Shown: in pieces, positions 1-8,511 of the stretch
How the letters are laid out: each line of letters starts with the position of its first letter
Numbering within the stretch: the first letter of the stretch is position 1
Assembly (NCBI GenBank): GCA_025997955.1
Contig: BNVH01000005.1
Span: 13,564-77,563 of the forward strand
Direction: 5' to 3'
DNA length: 64,000 bases
DNA from: Synergistales bacterium
GTDB lineage: Bacteria > Synergistota > Synergistia > Synergistales > Aminobacteriaceae
The notes under the pieces: model-generated
The model's input: the letters and a program-made list of their open reading frames with translations, nothing else
Told to the model about the DNA's origin: nothing
Databases searched by the model: none
Program-made: the position numbers and the translations under genes

Positions 1-1020
1 AACGCCGCTATTGACGCGGGCGTAAACTACGTGGATACGGCCTGGCCATATCACGCTGGCGAGGGAGAGGCCATCGTCGGGCGTCTTTTGAGGGGTGGCT
101 TACGAGACAAGGTCAACTTGGCCACTAAGATGCCGACTTGGCTCATAAAGACGCGCGAGGATATGGACGCCTATCTCGAAAAACAGCTCGCCTTTCTCCA
201 GACCGACCATATCGACGTCTACCTTCTGCACGCTCTTGCGGACGACAGATGGACCAACCTGACCAACTTGGGTGTCATGGATTTTATGGAACAAGCGAGG
301 GCGTCGGGAAAGATTCGCTACATAGCGTTTTCGTTCCACGACGGGCTTGATATCTTCAAAAAAATAGTGGACGCCTACCCCTGGGATATATGCCAGATTC
401 AGTACAACTTTTTGGACGAGCGCTATCAGGCCGGGACGGAGGGGTTGAAGTACGCGGCCGCCAAAGACATAGGCATGGTCATCATGGAGCCCCTGAAGGG
501 CGGAAGCGTAGCGGCGCCTTTGCCGGACGATCTGAGGGCGGCGGCCGAGCGTGCCCATTATTCTCGCCCTACGCTGGCCGATATAGGGCTTCGCTGGGTC
601 TGGAACCACCCAGAGGTTGGAGTCGTTCTGAGCGGCATGAGCAGCGAGGAGCAGATGACTCAGAACTTAGAGAGCTCGAAAGCAGGCGCCGACTCCTTGA
701 CCAAAGAGGAGATAGAGTTTGTGGGCGAAGCCAAGAAGCTATATGACGCGAAGATAAAAATCCCGTGCACGGCCTGCGCTTATTGCAAACCATGCCCCAT
801 GAGCGTGGACATTCCGCAGTGCTTCAACAACTTTAACAACGCCGCCCTATCCGGCAAATGGGACGCGTACAAAAACAGCTACCTCTACCTACTCAATGAA
901 TCGCGGGGCAACAACAGGGCCAGCGCCTGCGTGGAATGCGGAGAATGCGAGCCTAAATGCCCGCAACACATAAAGATACGCGAGCGTCTCAAAGAAGTAG
1001 TCGCCGCGTTCGAGGCGTAA
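1..1020 (+). CDS. Aldo/keto reductase with C-terminal 4Fe-4S ferredoxin domain (5' end cut by window)
   Basis: The reading frame is open from base 1, so the gene begins before the window. The visible part starts inside the AKR barrel: DTAWPYHAGEGE carries the catalytic Asp and Tyr, LATKMP the Lys and YLLH the His. The C-terminal third holds two cysteine clusters, CTACAYCKPCP and CVECGECEPKC, each C-x2-C-x2-C-x3-C, so two 4Fe-4S clusters are expected. The family is the cytosolic, ferredoxin-like AKR group common in strict anaerobes; the substrate is unknown. A paralogue starts two bases after the stop, so the two are co-transcribed and may work as a pair. Family call is sure; function is inferred. 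Confidence 0.9.
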   Translation, partial: NAAIDAGVNYVDTAWPYHAGEGEAIVGRLLRGGLRDKVNLATKMPTWLIKTREDMDAYLEKQLAFLQTDHIDVYLLHALADDRWTNLTNLGVMDFMEQARASGKIRYIAFSFHDGLDIFKKIVDAYPWDICQIQYNFLDERYQAGTEGLKYAAAKDIGMVIMEPLKGGSVAAPLPDDLRAAAERAHYSRPTLADIGLRWVWNHPEVGVVLSGMSSEEQMTQNLESSKAGADSLTKEEIEFVGEAKKLYDAKIKIPCTACAYCKPCPMSVDIPQCFNNFNNAALSGKWDAYKNSYLYLLNESRGNNRASACVECGECEPKCPQHIKIRERLKEVVAAFEA

Positions 1021-1021
1021 A

Positions 1022-2164
1022 ATGGAAAAGAGGACTTTTAAAAACATCGGCAAAGCAATATCATTGCTGGGTTTTGGCCTTATGCGCCTGCCGCTCAAGG
1101 GAGAGTCGCCGGGGGACATTGATTACGGGCCGGCGGAGGCGATGGTGGATCGCGCGATAGAAGCCGGAGTGAACTACTTCGACACAGCTTGGATTTATCA
1201 CGCGGGGCAAAGCGAGGTTTTCGCGGGAGCCGCTCTGAACCGCCATCCGAGGGAAAAATTCAACTTGGCCACCAAACTCTGGGTGCGAGCCCTCGAATCC
1301 GCCGACCAAGCCGAGCGCGAGTTCGGTCAGCAGTTAGAAAAGTGCAAAGTGAATAGCTTCGACTTCTACCTTCTCCACAACTTGGGCGAGGACGCGTGGG
1401 ATATAGCGCGGAAGCTTCGCCTCTACGAGCTTTTTAACAAGAAAAAGGAGCAGGGTCTGATTGGCAACTTGGGGTTCTCCTTTCACGGTTCCCCCGACCA
1501 TTTAGAGCGCGTCGCGAAGGAGTACGACTGGGATTTCGCCCAAATCCAAGTAAACTATCTCGATTGGGACGCAATAAACGCCGCGCGTCAATACCGTATA
1601 CTCACGGAACGGAACATTCCGGTTATCGTCATGGAGCCCGTGCGAGGTGGAGCTTTGGCCAAACTTCCCACCAAGGCGGCGGAGATTTTGACCGATGCCG
1701 ACCCCACTGCCAGCCACTCCTCTTGGGCCGTCCGCTACGCCGCCTCCTTGCCTGGGGTCATGACCGTCCTGAGCGGTATGAGCAACATGGAGCAGGTGGA
1801 GGACAACGTCAAAACCATGACCGGCTTCCGCCCCTTGAGCGACGGCGAAAGAGAGACGTTGGAGAGAGCGGCCACGGCATACCGGTCATCCGGATTCATT
1901 CCCTGCACCAGCTGCCGCTACTGCACACCCTGCCCTTCCGGCGTCGATATTCCGGGGGTGTTCGCCAGCTACAACCGTTATCGCTCCGAGCTTGCCGGGG
2001 CAAACCCTATTGCCAAGATGATTTTCCAAATGACCTATAGCTCCCTCGTCCCTTCGGAACAGGCTCACAACTGCACATCCTGCGAACAGTGCAAGACTCT
2101 CTGCCCTCAGAGCATCGACATTCCGCGTGGAATGAAGGAAGTCGCCGATTTCGCGGCGGAATGA
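1022..2164 (+). CDS. Aldo/keto reductase with two C-terminal 4Fe-4S motifs
   Basis: A 380-residue paralogue of the upstream gene. The N-terminus GFGLMRLPL and the segment DTAWIYHAGQSE are typical of the AKR barrel; LATKLW and YLLHN supply the catalytic Lys and His. The cysteine clusters CTSCRYCTPCP and CTSCEQCKTLC lie in the last 100 residues. ATG is one base after the preceding TAA and no strong Shine-Dalgarno is seen, which fits translational coupling. The protein is probably a cytosolic oxidoreductase taking electrons from or giving them to ferredoxin-type clusters; the substrate cannot be read from the sequence. Confidence 0.92.
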   Translation: MEKRTFKNIGKAISLLGFGLMRLPLKGESPGDIDYGPAEAMVDRAIEAGVNYFDTAWIYHAGQSEVFAGAALNRHPREKFNLATKLWVRALESADQAEREFGQQLEKCKVNSFDFYLLHNLGEDAWDIARKLRLYELFNKKKEQGLIGNLGFSFHGSPDHLERVAKEYDWDFAQIQVNYLDWDAINAARQYRILTERNIPVIVMEPVRGGALAKLPTKAAEILTDADPTASHSSWAVRYAASLPGVMTVLSGMSNMEQVEDNVKTMTGFRPLSDGERETLERAATAYRSSGFIPCTSCRYCTPCPSGVDIPGVFASYNRYRSELAGANPIAKMIFQMTYSSLVPSEQAHNCTSCEQCKTLCPQSIDIPRGMKEVADFAAE

Positions 2165-2176
2165 GGCCGACTTTAC

Positions 2177-2213
2177 ATATCCCGCGAGCTACGCCGCGCA
2201 GCTCGCGAGATAT
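2177..2213 (+). terminator. Hairpin after the aldo/keto reductase pair
   Basis: Fourteen-base arms (2177-2190 and 2200-2213) pair with one G-T wobble around a nine-base loop. No T tract follows, so it may be a factor-dependent terminator or an mRNA 3' end stabiliser. Confidence 0.45.
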
Positions 2214-2363
2214 GCCGCTATATCACCCGCACACAGAGAGTTGATACAAAACTCACTATGCGGTTGTGATAAAATAAGTAAAATTGCATATGTTTTATGA
2301 ATTTTTTATTTTTTAAGTTTATATTTTTATAATTTATCTTACTTTCAAGGGGGAAAATCACGC

Positions 2364-3056
2364 ATGATTTATTCTGCGGAAGTCGAACATATGTGTCCTG
2401 TGGCTAAGGGCGCATACCACGGGCCGGCTCCAATTCCGGAGGAAGGGAAATGGGTGCAGGTCAAGGAAAACGGGGACATCAGCGGTCTTACGCACGGTGT
2501 GGGTTGGTGCGCGCCTCAGCAGGGGGCTTGCAAACTGACGCTCAACGTCAAGGCCGGGATAATTGAGGAGGCGTTGGTGGAGACCATAGGCTGCTCCGGT
2601 ATGACTCACTCAGCCGCTATGTCCGCTGAGATTTTGCCGGGCAAGACGCTTCTTGAGGCCCTCAACACCGACCTCGTCTGCGACGCAATCAACGTGGCTA
2701 TGAGAGAGTTGTTCTTGCAGATAGTCTACGGACGAAGCCAGACGGCTTTTTCAGAGGGCGGACTGCCGATAGGCGCTGGGTTAGAGGACCTCGGCAAGGG
2801 GCTTCGCTCTCAGATAGGCACTATGTATGGCACTAAAGCCAAAGGCGCTCGCTATCTTGAGATGGCGGAGGGGTACGTGACCCGTATAGCGCTTGACAAG
2901 GATAATCTTATAATCGGTTACGAGTTCGTTAATATGGGCAAGGCTATGACCGCGATAAAGAAGGGCACGGACGCTAACCAGGCCATCAAAGACGCCACGG
3001 CCTCTTACGGACGCTTCGCTGAGGCGGCCAAACTCGTAGACCCGCGCGCGGAATAG
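2364..3056 (+). CDS. Iron-sulfur cluster assembly scaffold protein (NifU/SufU-like, GGGtGRT partner)
   Basis: A 230-residue protein. Cysteines lie in MCPVAKGAYHG, GWCAPQQGACKLTLN and TIGCSGMTHSAAMSAE; the last resembles the NifU/IscU cysteine-loop pattern followed by LPGKTL. The family is known as the Fe-S scaffold-like partner of GGGtGRT proteins, which here follows 13 bases later behind its own AGGAGG. ATG 2364 has AAGGGGG at 2347-2353. The protein probably acts in the cytosol in assembly or transfer of Fe-S or related sulfur units. The exact target is unknown; an unusual metallo-oxidoreductase role for the pair cannot be excluded. Confidence 0.85.
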   Translation: MIYSAEVEHMCPVAKGAYHGPAPIPEEGKWVQVKENGDISGLTHGVGWCAPQQGACKLTLNVKAGIIEEALVETIGCSGMTHSAAMSAEILPGKTLLEALNTDLVCDAINVAMRELFLQIVYGRSQTAFSEGGLPIGAGLEDLGKGLRSQIGTMYGTKAKGARYLEMAEGYVTRIALDKDNLIIGYEFVNMGKAMTAIKKGTDANQAIKDATASYGRFAEAAKLVDPRAE

Positions 3057-3069
3057 GAGGGGCAAACAC

Positions 3070-4074
3070 ATGGCTATCACATTTGAAAGTTACGAGAGAC
3101 GTATCGATAAAATTAACGCCGTGCTTAAAGAGTACGGGATCAGCGGCATTGAGGACGCATTGAAAATATGCGCAGACAAGGGGTTTTCCCCTATTGAAAT
3201 AGTGAAAGGAATTCAGCCTATTGCCTTTGATAACGCGGGATGGGCTTACACAACCGGCGCGGCTATAGCTATCAAAAAAGGCTGCGTTAAGGCCGCCGAA
3301 GCCGCCGAGGCTATCGGTATCGGTCTTCAAGCTTTCTGTATCCCTGGTTCCGTCGCGGATGACCGCAAAGTCGGCCTTGGCCACGGAAACCTAGGCGCCA
3401 TGCTTCTGCGTGACGAGACGAAATGCTTTGCTTTCTTGGCCGGACACGAGTCCTTTGCGGCGGCTGAGGGCGCTATAGGCATAGTCCGCAACGCCAACAA
3501 GAGCCGTAAAGAGGCTCTGCGGGTCATCCTAAACGGCTTAGGCAAGGACGCGGCTCAGATAATATCGCGCATAAACGGCTTTACATACGTGCAGACACAG
3601 TTTGACTACGCCACCGGCGCGCTGGGTATCGTAAAAGAGATAGCTTACTCGGACGGCGAGCGCAAAAATGTCCGCTGTTACGGCGCTGACGATGTGCGCG
3701 AAGGCGTCGCCGTCATGCACAAAGAGGGCGTGGATGTGTCTATAACCGGCAACTCCACCAACCCAACGCGCTTTCAGCACCCTGTCGCGGGCACGTACAA
3801 GAAGGAATGTATTGAGCAGGGCAAAAAATACTTCTCAGTGGCCTCGGGCGGCGGTACGGGGCGTACGCTTCACCACGACAACATGGCAGCCGGCCCAGCT
3901 TCCTACGGTATGACCGACACTATGGGCAGAATGCACTCCGACGCCCAGTTTGCCGGGTCATCCTCTGTCCCGGCTCACGTCGAGATGATGGGCTTCCTCG
4001 GCATGGGTAACAATCCCATGGTAGGCGCAACCGTGGCCGTGGCTGTGGCTGTGGAGCAGAGATTGAAGAAGTAG
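3070..4074 (+). CDS. GGGtGRT family protein
   Basis: A 334-residue protein carrying the signature GGGTGRT at residues 260-266, within VASGGGTGRTLHHDN, the motif that names the family. Other conserved-looking stretches are GHGNLGAMLLRDETKCFAFLAG and GNSTNPTRFQHPVAGTYKKE. It has no signal peptide. It follows the Fe-S scaffold-like gene with a strong ribosome site (AGGAGG, 3055-3060). Family members are found mostly in anaerobes and nearly always beside this scaffold gene. The biochemical role is not established; the glycine/arginine/threonine loop suggests phosphate or nucleotide binding, which is inference. Confidence 0.9.
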   Translation: MAITFESYERRIDKINAVLKEYGISGIEDALKICADKGFSPIEIVKGIQPIAFDNAGWAYTTGAAIAIKKGCVKAAEAAEAIGIGLQAFCIPGSVADDRKVGLGHGNLGAMLLRDETKCFAFLAGHESFAAAEGAIGIVRNANKSRKEALRVILNGLGKDAAQIISRINGFTYVQTQFDYATGALGIVKEIAYSDGERKNVRCYGADDVREGVAVMHKEGVDVSITGNSTNPTRFQHPVAGTYKKECIEQGKKYFSVASGGGTGRTLHHDNMAAGPASYGMTDTMGRMHSDAQFAGSSSVPAHVEMMGFLGMGNNPMVGATVAVAVAVEQRLKK

Positions 4075-4107
4075 AATGATTGCATATAAAAGGGAGGATC
4101 TCTTGAT

Positions 4108-4539
4108 ATGAAACATATTTCTACGGCGCTCATCGCCTTAGCTGTTGTTTTTGCGCTTTTGTCCCCGGCTTACGCGGATTATTTCAAAAAGGATAACCTT
4201 ATTACGCTCGACAAGGAGAAAGCCGGTGGGGGAGTGGGGATACTCTACGGCAAATATGCTTTTACCCGCGACCAGCCGCCGGAGGTCAACCCAGTCCGCG
4301 AGATAGGCTGGCTGACGCTAAAGCCGGGCGACGCTATCGGGTTTCATAAGCACGAGGTCAACGAGGACGTTTATATTGTCGTATCTGGCGCCGGAGTTTT
4401 TACGAACGACGACGGCTCAAAACACGAAGTATCCGCCGGAGACATAACTATAGCCCGCCTTGGGCAGTCTCACGCGCTCGAAAACACCGGCAAGGAAGAT
4501 CTGAGGATAATATCGGTTATCGCCGGAAAGACGAAATAG
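4108..4539 (+). CDS. Exported cupin-domain protein
   Basis: A 143-residue protein starting with a clear signal peptide (KHISTALIALAVVFALLS then PAYADY, likely cut after Ala). The mature part is one small beta-barrel cupin: PGDAIGFHKHEVNEDVYIV gives the first motif (G-x-HxH-E) and GDITIARLGQSHALENTG the second (His). Metal binding by the His/Glu set is expected. GGGAGG at 4090-4095 precedes the ATG. A hairpin terminator follows at 4566-4600, so it ends a transcript. The substrate is unknown; a periplasmic sugar- or metal-binding role is possible. Confidence 0.85.
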   Translation: MKHISTALIALAVVFALLSPAYADYFKKDNLITLDKEKAGGGVGILYGKYAFTRDQPPEVNPVREIGWLTLKPGDAIGFHKHEVNEDVYIVVSGAGVFTNDDGSKHEVSAGDITIARLGQSHALENTGKEDLRIISVIAGKTK

Positions 4540-4565
4540 ACAAATCATACTCGGACGACATTTAT

Positions 4566-4600
4566 AAAAAACGGGCGAACCAATCAGTCGTCCGTTTTTT
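4566..4600 (+). terminator. Intrinsic terminator after the cupin gene
   Basis: Thirteen-base arms (4566-4578 and 4588-4600) with one G-T pair; the second arm ends in TTTTTT. It lies 27 bases after the cupin stop and before the flavodoxin-fold gene. Confidence 0.8.
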
Positions 4601-4656
4601 GTATGGCGTACCCATTTTTTAATAATTTTTTTAATAATTGTAAGGAGATGTTTCTT

Positions 4657-5196
4657 ATGGGTAAAAATATTTTGGTTCTTACAGGTTCTCCGCGAAAAGG
4701 GGCTACCACGGACAGTTTGGCCGCGGCTTTTACAGAGGGAGCGAAGGAGGCGGGGAACACCGTCACCGTCATTCGCGCGGCCGATTTGAAGATAAACGGC
4801 TGCTTGGGGTGCAACCACTGCTTTAAAGAAAAAGGCGTGTGCGTGCATAAAGACGACATGCCTCACATTATAGACAAACTTAGGAAGAGCGACGTATTGG
4901 TCATAGCGTCGCCAATATACTTTTTCGGCGCGACGGCGCAGATTAAGCTCGCTATCGACCGCACCTACGCGTTGTTGAGCGAGGGAACGCCGGTGAAGCG
5001 CGCGGCGCTGCTGCTCACTTGCGGCGCTGACTCCGCCGATGCGGCTAAGCCTACTATAGCTATGTTCGAGGCCATAGCGCGGTATCAGAAATGGGAGAAC
5101 GCCGGAGTGGTTGTAGCCCCAGCTCTTCATAAGCCAGACGAGATAAAAGGAAGACCTGAGCTTGAGCAGGCCAAGCGTCTCGGTTTGAATATTTAG
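4657..5196 (+). CDS. NAD(P)H-dependent FMN oxidoreductase, flavodoxin fold (iron-sulfur flavoprotein-like)
   Basis: The protein begins GKNILVLTGSPRKG, the FMN phosphate loop of the flavodoxin-like NAD(P)H oxidoreductase family. The segment INGCLGCNHCFKEKGVC has the cysteine spacing seen in many anaerobe members, some of which bind a 4Fe-4S cluster. ASPIYFFGATAQIKLAIDR is the conserved second FMN-contact region. ATG 4657 is chosen because AAGGAG lies at 4642-4647, nine bases away; in-frame starts at 4603 and 4648 are less suitable. About 179 residues. It is followed after 16 bases by an M20 amidohydrolase, probably one transcript. Confidence 0.88.
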   Translation: MGKNILVLTGSPRKGATTDSLAAAFTEGAKEAGNTVTVIRAADLKINGCLGCNHCFKEKGVCVHKDDMPHIIDKLRKSDVLVIASPIYFFGATAQIKLAIDRTYALLSEGTPVKRAALLLTCGADSADAAKPTIAMFEAIARYQKWENAGVVVAPALHKPDEIKGRPELEQAKRLGLNI

Positions 5197-5212
5197 AAAA
5201 GGAGAAAAGTAC

Positions 5213-6445
5213 ATGCTGTCTAAGTTGGTGGAAGTAAAGGCGCGCGCGCTTGAGATAGCCGGTGAAGTGACCGGGTGGCGAAGAGAGCTTCATAAGATAC
5301 CGGAGACGGGGATACACACGCCCGACACTCAGGCCTTTATCTGCAAAGAGCTTGATAAGTTGGGAATCTCTTATCGTAAAGACGTCGGGCGAAACGGTTG
5401 CACCGGTATCGTAGCTCTGATCGAGGGGACAAAGGGAGGCGCCGGTGGAAAAGGAAAAGTTTTTGCGTTGCGAGCGGACTGTGACGGACTTCCCATAAAG
5501 GAAGAGACAGGCTTGCCGTTCGCCTCCACAAACGGCAACATGCACGCCTGCGGACACGACGCTCACAGCGCCATAGCCCTTGGGGCCGCGAAGATTCTCA
5601 AGGAGAATATCTCCGAAATTGAAGGTACTGTGAAGTTAATATTCCAGCCCGGCGAAGAGGGCAACTCGGAGGGGCCGGGCGGCGCTAAGCGAATGCTTGA
5701 GGACGGAGCGCTCGAAAATCCACATGTAGACGCTATTATGGGTTTACACGTAGGGGCTCTGACTAAGGGAGCCGTGGGTACGTTTTCATATCGCAGAGAG
5801 TCCGCTATGGCCTGTATGGACCGTTTTGAGATTGTGGTGAAAGGCGTAGGCAGTCACGGTTCCGCTCCTCAAAATTCCGTAGACCCGATAATGATAGCGG
5901 CGGAGATAGTCGTAGCGTTGCAGACCGTCGTCAGCCGTGAAATCTCGCCTCTGACCCCTGCTGTAATTTCAATTTGCGCGATTCACGCGGGCAGCGCTTT
6001 CAATATCATCCCATCGGAGTGCAAATTGACCGGCACAATCAGAGCCCTAAAAAACGAACTTCGCGAGCTGTTGGCAAAGCGAATAGGTGAAATAGCCGCA
6101 TCCGTGGCGGGGGGTATGCGCGGTTCCGTGGAGTACGACTTCAACTGGGACGGGCCTCCGCCTGTCGTCAATAACCCGCAGGTGGTCGAGGAGTTCCGCG
6201 CGGTCGCCGAGCATCTTTTCGCCGGTGATGTCAGCGAGTTGCCCGATCCGATAATGGGAGGGGAGGACATAGCCTTTTTCCTGAACGAGGCGCCCGGAGC
6301 ATTCGTCTTTTTGAATACCTGTGACTCCGAAAAGCACAAAGTCTATAACCATAACTCGAAGTTCGATATCGACGACGACTGCCTCTGGCGCGGCTCCGCT
6401 GTGATGAGCGCCATGGCGCTACAGTGGCTTGCCGACCATAAGTAG
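5213..6445 (+). CDS. M20 family amidohydrolase (N-acyl-amino-acid / IAA-amino acid hydrolase type)
   Basis: A 410-residue cytosolic metallopeptidase-like hydrolase. ALRADCDGLPIKEETGLPF, MHACGHDAHSA and FQPGEEG give the metal ligands and catalytic Glu; MGLHVG and GSHGSAPQ belong to the M20D lid/dimer region. The family removes acyl groups from N-acyl amino acids or cleaves short conjugates. GGAG at 5201-5204 precedes ATG 5213. Next come DUF5058 and a further integral membrane protein; this grouping suggests a carrier that imports the amide or exports the product. Catalytic class is sure, natural substrate unknown. Confidence 0.92.
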   Translation: MLSKLVEVKARALEIAGEVTGWRRELHKIPETGIHTPDTQAFICKELDKLGISYRKDVGRNGCTGIVALIEGTKGGAGGKGKVFALRADCDGLPIKEETGLPFASTNGNMHACGHDAHSAIALGAAKILKENISEIEGTVKLIFQPGEEGNSEGPGGAKRMLEDGALENPHVDAIMGLHVGALTKGAVGTFSYRRESAMACMDRFEIVVKGVGSHGSAPQNSVDPIMIAAEIVVALQTVVSREISPLTPAVISICAIHAGSAFNIIPSECKLTGTIRALKNELRELLAKRIGEIAASVAGGMRGSVEYDFNWDGPPPVVNNPQVVEEFRAVAEHLFAGDVSELPDPIMGGEDIAFFLNEAPGAFVFLNTCDSEKHKVYNHNSKFDIDDDCLWRGSAVMSAMALQWLADHK

Positions 6446-6534
6446 GGGCTCGTCTGCGGTCGCCCATTCCCCTGCGGCCCGCTCCCCTCTTGTTCCATAA
6501 TTATATTTGGCATTATATACCGGAGGTGTAATTT

Positions 6535-7266
6535 ATGAATCCTGAAGTTTTGCGAATAGCAAACAGTATGGGGCTTTGGTTTATATCGTTCTCAATTGTT
6601 TTTGTCGTCCTTCTTCAAGCGGTTCTTTACGCGAGACTTGCGTTTAAGACCGCGGACAAAATACAGTACCCGCAAGAGAAATGCTGGGAAGCGCTCAAGG
6701 TTGGCATGATCTCGTCCATTGGCCCGTCCATCGCCGTCTTTATCGTTATGGTCGGCATGATGTCCATAGTGGGCGGCCCTATAACATGGCTGCGCCTCTC
6801 TATAATCGGCGCGGCTCCCACTGAGCTGACAGCGTCCACTATCGGCGCTAAAGCGGCAGGCGTCGAGTTTGGCTCCAAAGACTACGACCTCTACGCGCTA
6901 TCGACCTCCTTCTGGACGATGACCATAAACGGCGCCGGCTGGCTTTTGCTCGTCACGCTGTTCACGCACAAGTTAGAGGACATACGCACGAAAGTGGGCG
7001 GAGGCAACGCGAGGTGGATTGCCGTGCTTTCCGTCGCGGCGGCTCTCGGCTGCTATGGGTATCTTAACTCCAACATCATAGTCGGCGCTATCCGCAATAT
7101 CGAACGCGCCGTCCCCAAAGCGTCCGGCCCAATTTACGCGATGTTTGGCGGGCTTGTCGGAATAGTTATCATCGGCAAGATCGCGAAAAAATTAACGTGG
7201 CTCAGAGAGTACGCCCTCGGCATCGCCATGTTGATCGGAATGATTTTGGCCGTTATCATGGCCTGA
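6535..7266 (+). CDS. DUF5058 family integral membrane protein
   Basis: A 243-residue very hydrophobic protein with about five to six membrane segments, beginning MNPEVLRIANSMGLWF. It resembles the DUF5058 family, which I know as frequent neighbours of M20 amidohydrolases in anaerobes. GGAGG lies at 6521-6525. The gene is followed 25 bases later by another membrane gene of similar size; the pair may form a two-subunit carrier for amino acids or N-acyl amino acids. No transport signature is recognisable, so the role is inferred from context only. Confidence 0.8.
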   Translation: MNPEVLRIANSMGLWFISFSIVFVVLLQAVLYARLAFKTADKIQYPQEKCWEALKVGMISSIGPSIAVFIVMVGMMSIVGGPITWLRLSIIGAAPTELTASTIGAKAAGVEFGSKDYDLYALSTSFWTMTINGAGWLLLVTLFTHKLEDIRTKVGGGNARWIAVLSVAAALGCYGYLNSNIIVGAIRNIERAVPKASGPIYAMFGGLVGIVIIGKIAKKLTWLREYALGIAMLIGMILAVIMA

Positions 7267-7291
7267 CGCTTGACTAGGAGGAGTGTTTATT

Positions 7292-7981
7292 ATGGCTGTA
7301 AGTTCCGCTGAGTTTAACAAGATCTGGAAAGAACCCGTCGTCAAAATGGGAATTATAACCGTCGCCGTACCCACGTTTATGTGCTTCCTGCCGAACCTTT
7401 ACCTCTATGTTACTCATGGGGTGTTCCCCTCGCTTGAGCACGCTTTGAGCGCGTGGGTCATGGTCGCCGCGACGTTTGGGGCGTTCTATGTTGTCGAGCC
7501 CATATCATACTATCCGATTTTGGGTCTGGCGGGCACGTATGTCTCGTTTCTGAGCGGCAACATCGGCAACGTGCGCATTCCCTGTTCCGCCGTCGCTCAG
7601 GACGTCGCCGGCACGCTGCCCGGCACACATGAGGCCGAACTCGTCTCCACTCTCGGCATCGCCGGATCGGTCGTCACCAACCTGTTCTTTGTCTCTCTTG
7701 CCGCCGTCGCGGGCGCAACTATTTTGAACATGCTGCCCCCTGCGCTTCAGGAAGCGTTCAAGAGCTACACGGTACCAGCTATATTTGGAGCCATGATGGG
7801 GCAGTTCGGAGTCAAGTGTCCTATTTTGGTGCCGTTCTGCTTCGGTATTCCGCTGTTCCTGCTCTGGGGCGCGCCCATGCTTGGCCTCGGCTTCCTCTCG
7901 GCGGCTTGGATCGTCATCGTAGCCTCCGTGTTCGGCACAATACTTATAGGACGTATTTTCTTTAAGATGAAATTGATCTGA
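7292..7981 (+). CDS. Integral membrane protein, partner of DUF5058
   Basis: About 229 residues, five to six hydrophobic segments, with an unusual conserved-looking loop GNIGNVRIPCSAVAQDVAG. Start ATG 7292 is preferred over GTG 7283 because AGGAGGAG at 7275-7282 is nine bases away. No known family was recognised. Its place directly after DUF5058 and M20 suggests the two membrane proteins act as one transporter; an alternative is a membrane complex unrelated to transport. Confidence 0.75.
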   Translation: MAVSSAEFNKIWKEPVVKMGIITVAVPTFMCFLPNLYLYVTHGVFPSLEHALSAWVMVAATFGAFYVVEPISYYPILGLAGTYVSFLSGNIGNVRIPCSAVAQDVAGTLPGTHEAELVSTLGIAGSVVTNLFFVSLAAVAGATILNMLPPALQEAFKSYTVPAIFGAMMGQFGVKCPILVPFCFGIPLFLLWGAPMLGLGFLSAAWIVIVASVFGTILIGRIFFKMKLI

Positions 7982-7992
7982 ATTTTAGATTT

Positions 7993-8511
7993 ATGGCGTT
8001 CAAGTTGCTGGAGCTGTTGGAGGGCGGCGCCGTGCCGGAGCATATAACGCGCCATATGAAAGCAGTGTCCAAGTTGGCCGTAAATCTCGGTATGTTGCTA
8101 AACATCCGCGGCGGGTGTGAACTGAACTTGTCTGATATAGAGTTGGCCGCGTTACTTCACGATATGCGCCGCGCGGAGGCGAACCACGCCGCCGCCGCGG
8201 CCGCGGTCATATCGGATGCCGGGGGAGCGCGTATAGCGGAGATAGTGCGTCAGCACATGCTCCCCGACAAGGCGGAACGAGATAATATCAGCGAGATAAC
8301 CGTGCTGTATATCGCTGATAAGATGGCGGACGGGGAGCGCGTTATATCCATTGAGGAGCGTTACGCTAAGCGGCTTAAAGACTCGCCGCTCGGCCCGCGT
8401 CGGCGCGCGGCGGAGTACAATCTTGGCGTCGCGATGGCTATAAAGGGACGAATGGAGGAATTAATTGGCGAAAAAATAACGCCTGAATTGTTGTCAAATG
8501 AACCTGTATGA
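7993..8511 (+). CDS. HD-domain protein
   Basis: A 172-residue protein with HD-superfamily metal ligands: the first His in ITRHMKAVSKLA, LLHDMRRAEANH (HD plus further His) and a later D in YIADKMADGER. Such domains hydrolyse phosphate esters, often of nucleotides. It begins 11 bases after the membrane gene with only a weak ribosome site. The stop is directly adjacent to the moaA stop of the opposite strand. The substrate is unknown; a link to the amidohydrolase operon is inferred only from position. Confidence 0.75.
   Translation: MAFKLLELLEGGAVPEHITRHMKAVSKLAVNLGMLLNIRGGCELNLSDIELAALLHDMRRAEANHAAAAAAVISDAGGARIAEIVRQHMLPDKAERDNISEITVLYIADKMADGERVISIEERYAKRLKDSPLGPRRRAAEYNLGVAMAIKGRMEELIGEKITPELLSNEPV

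Noticed and set aside
100..609. Long minus-strand ORF opposite the first aldo/keto reductase
   Set aside because: Shadow frame of a clear gene; no family pattern or ribosome site.
4603..4656. Longer start for the flavodoxin-fold protein
   Set aside because: The ATG at 4603 overlaps the terminator tail; AAGGAG serves ATG 4657.
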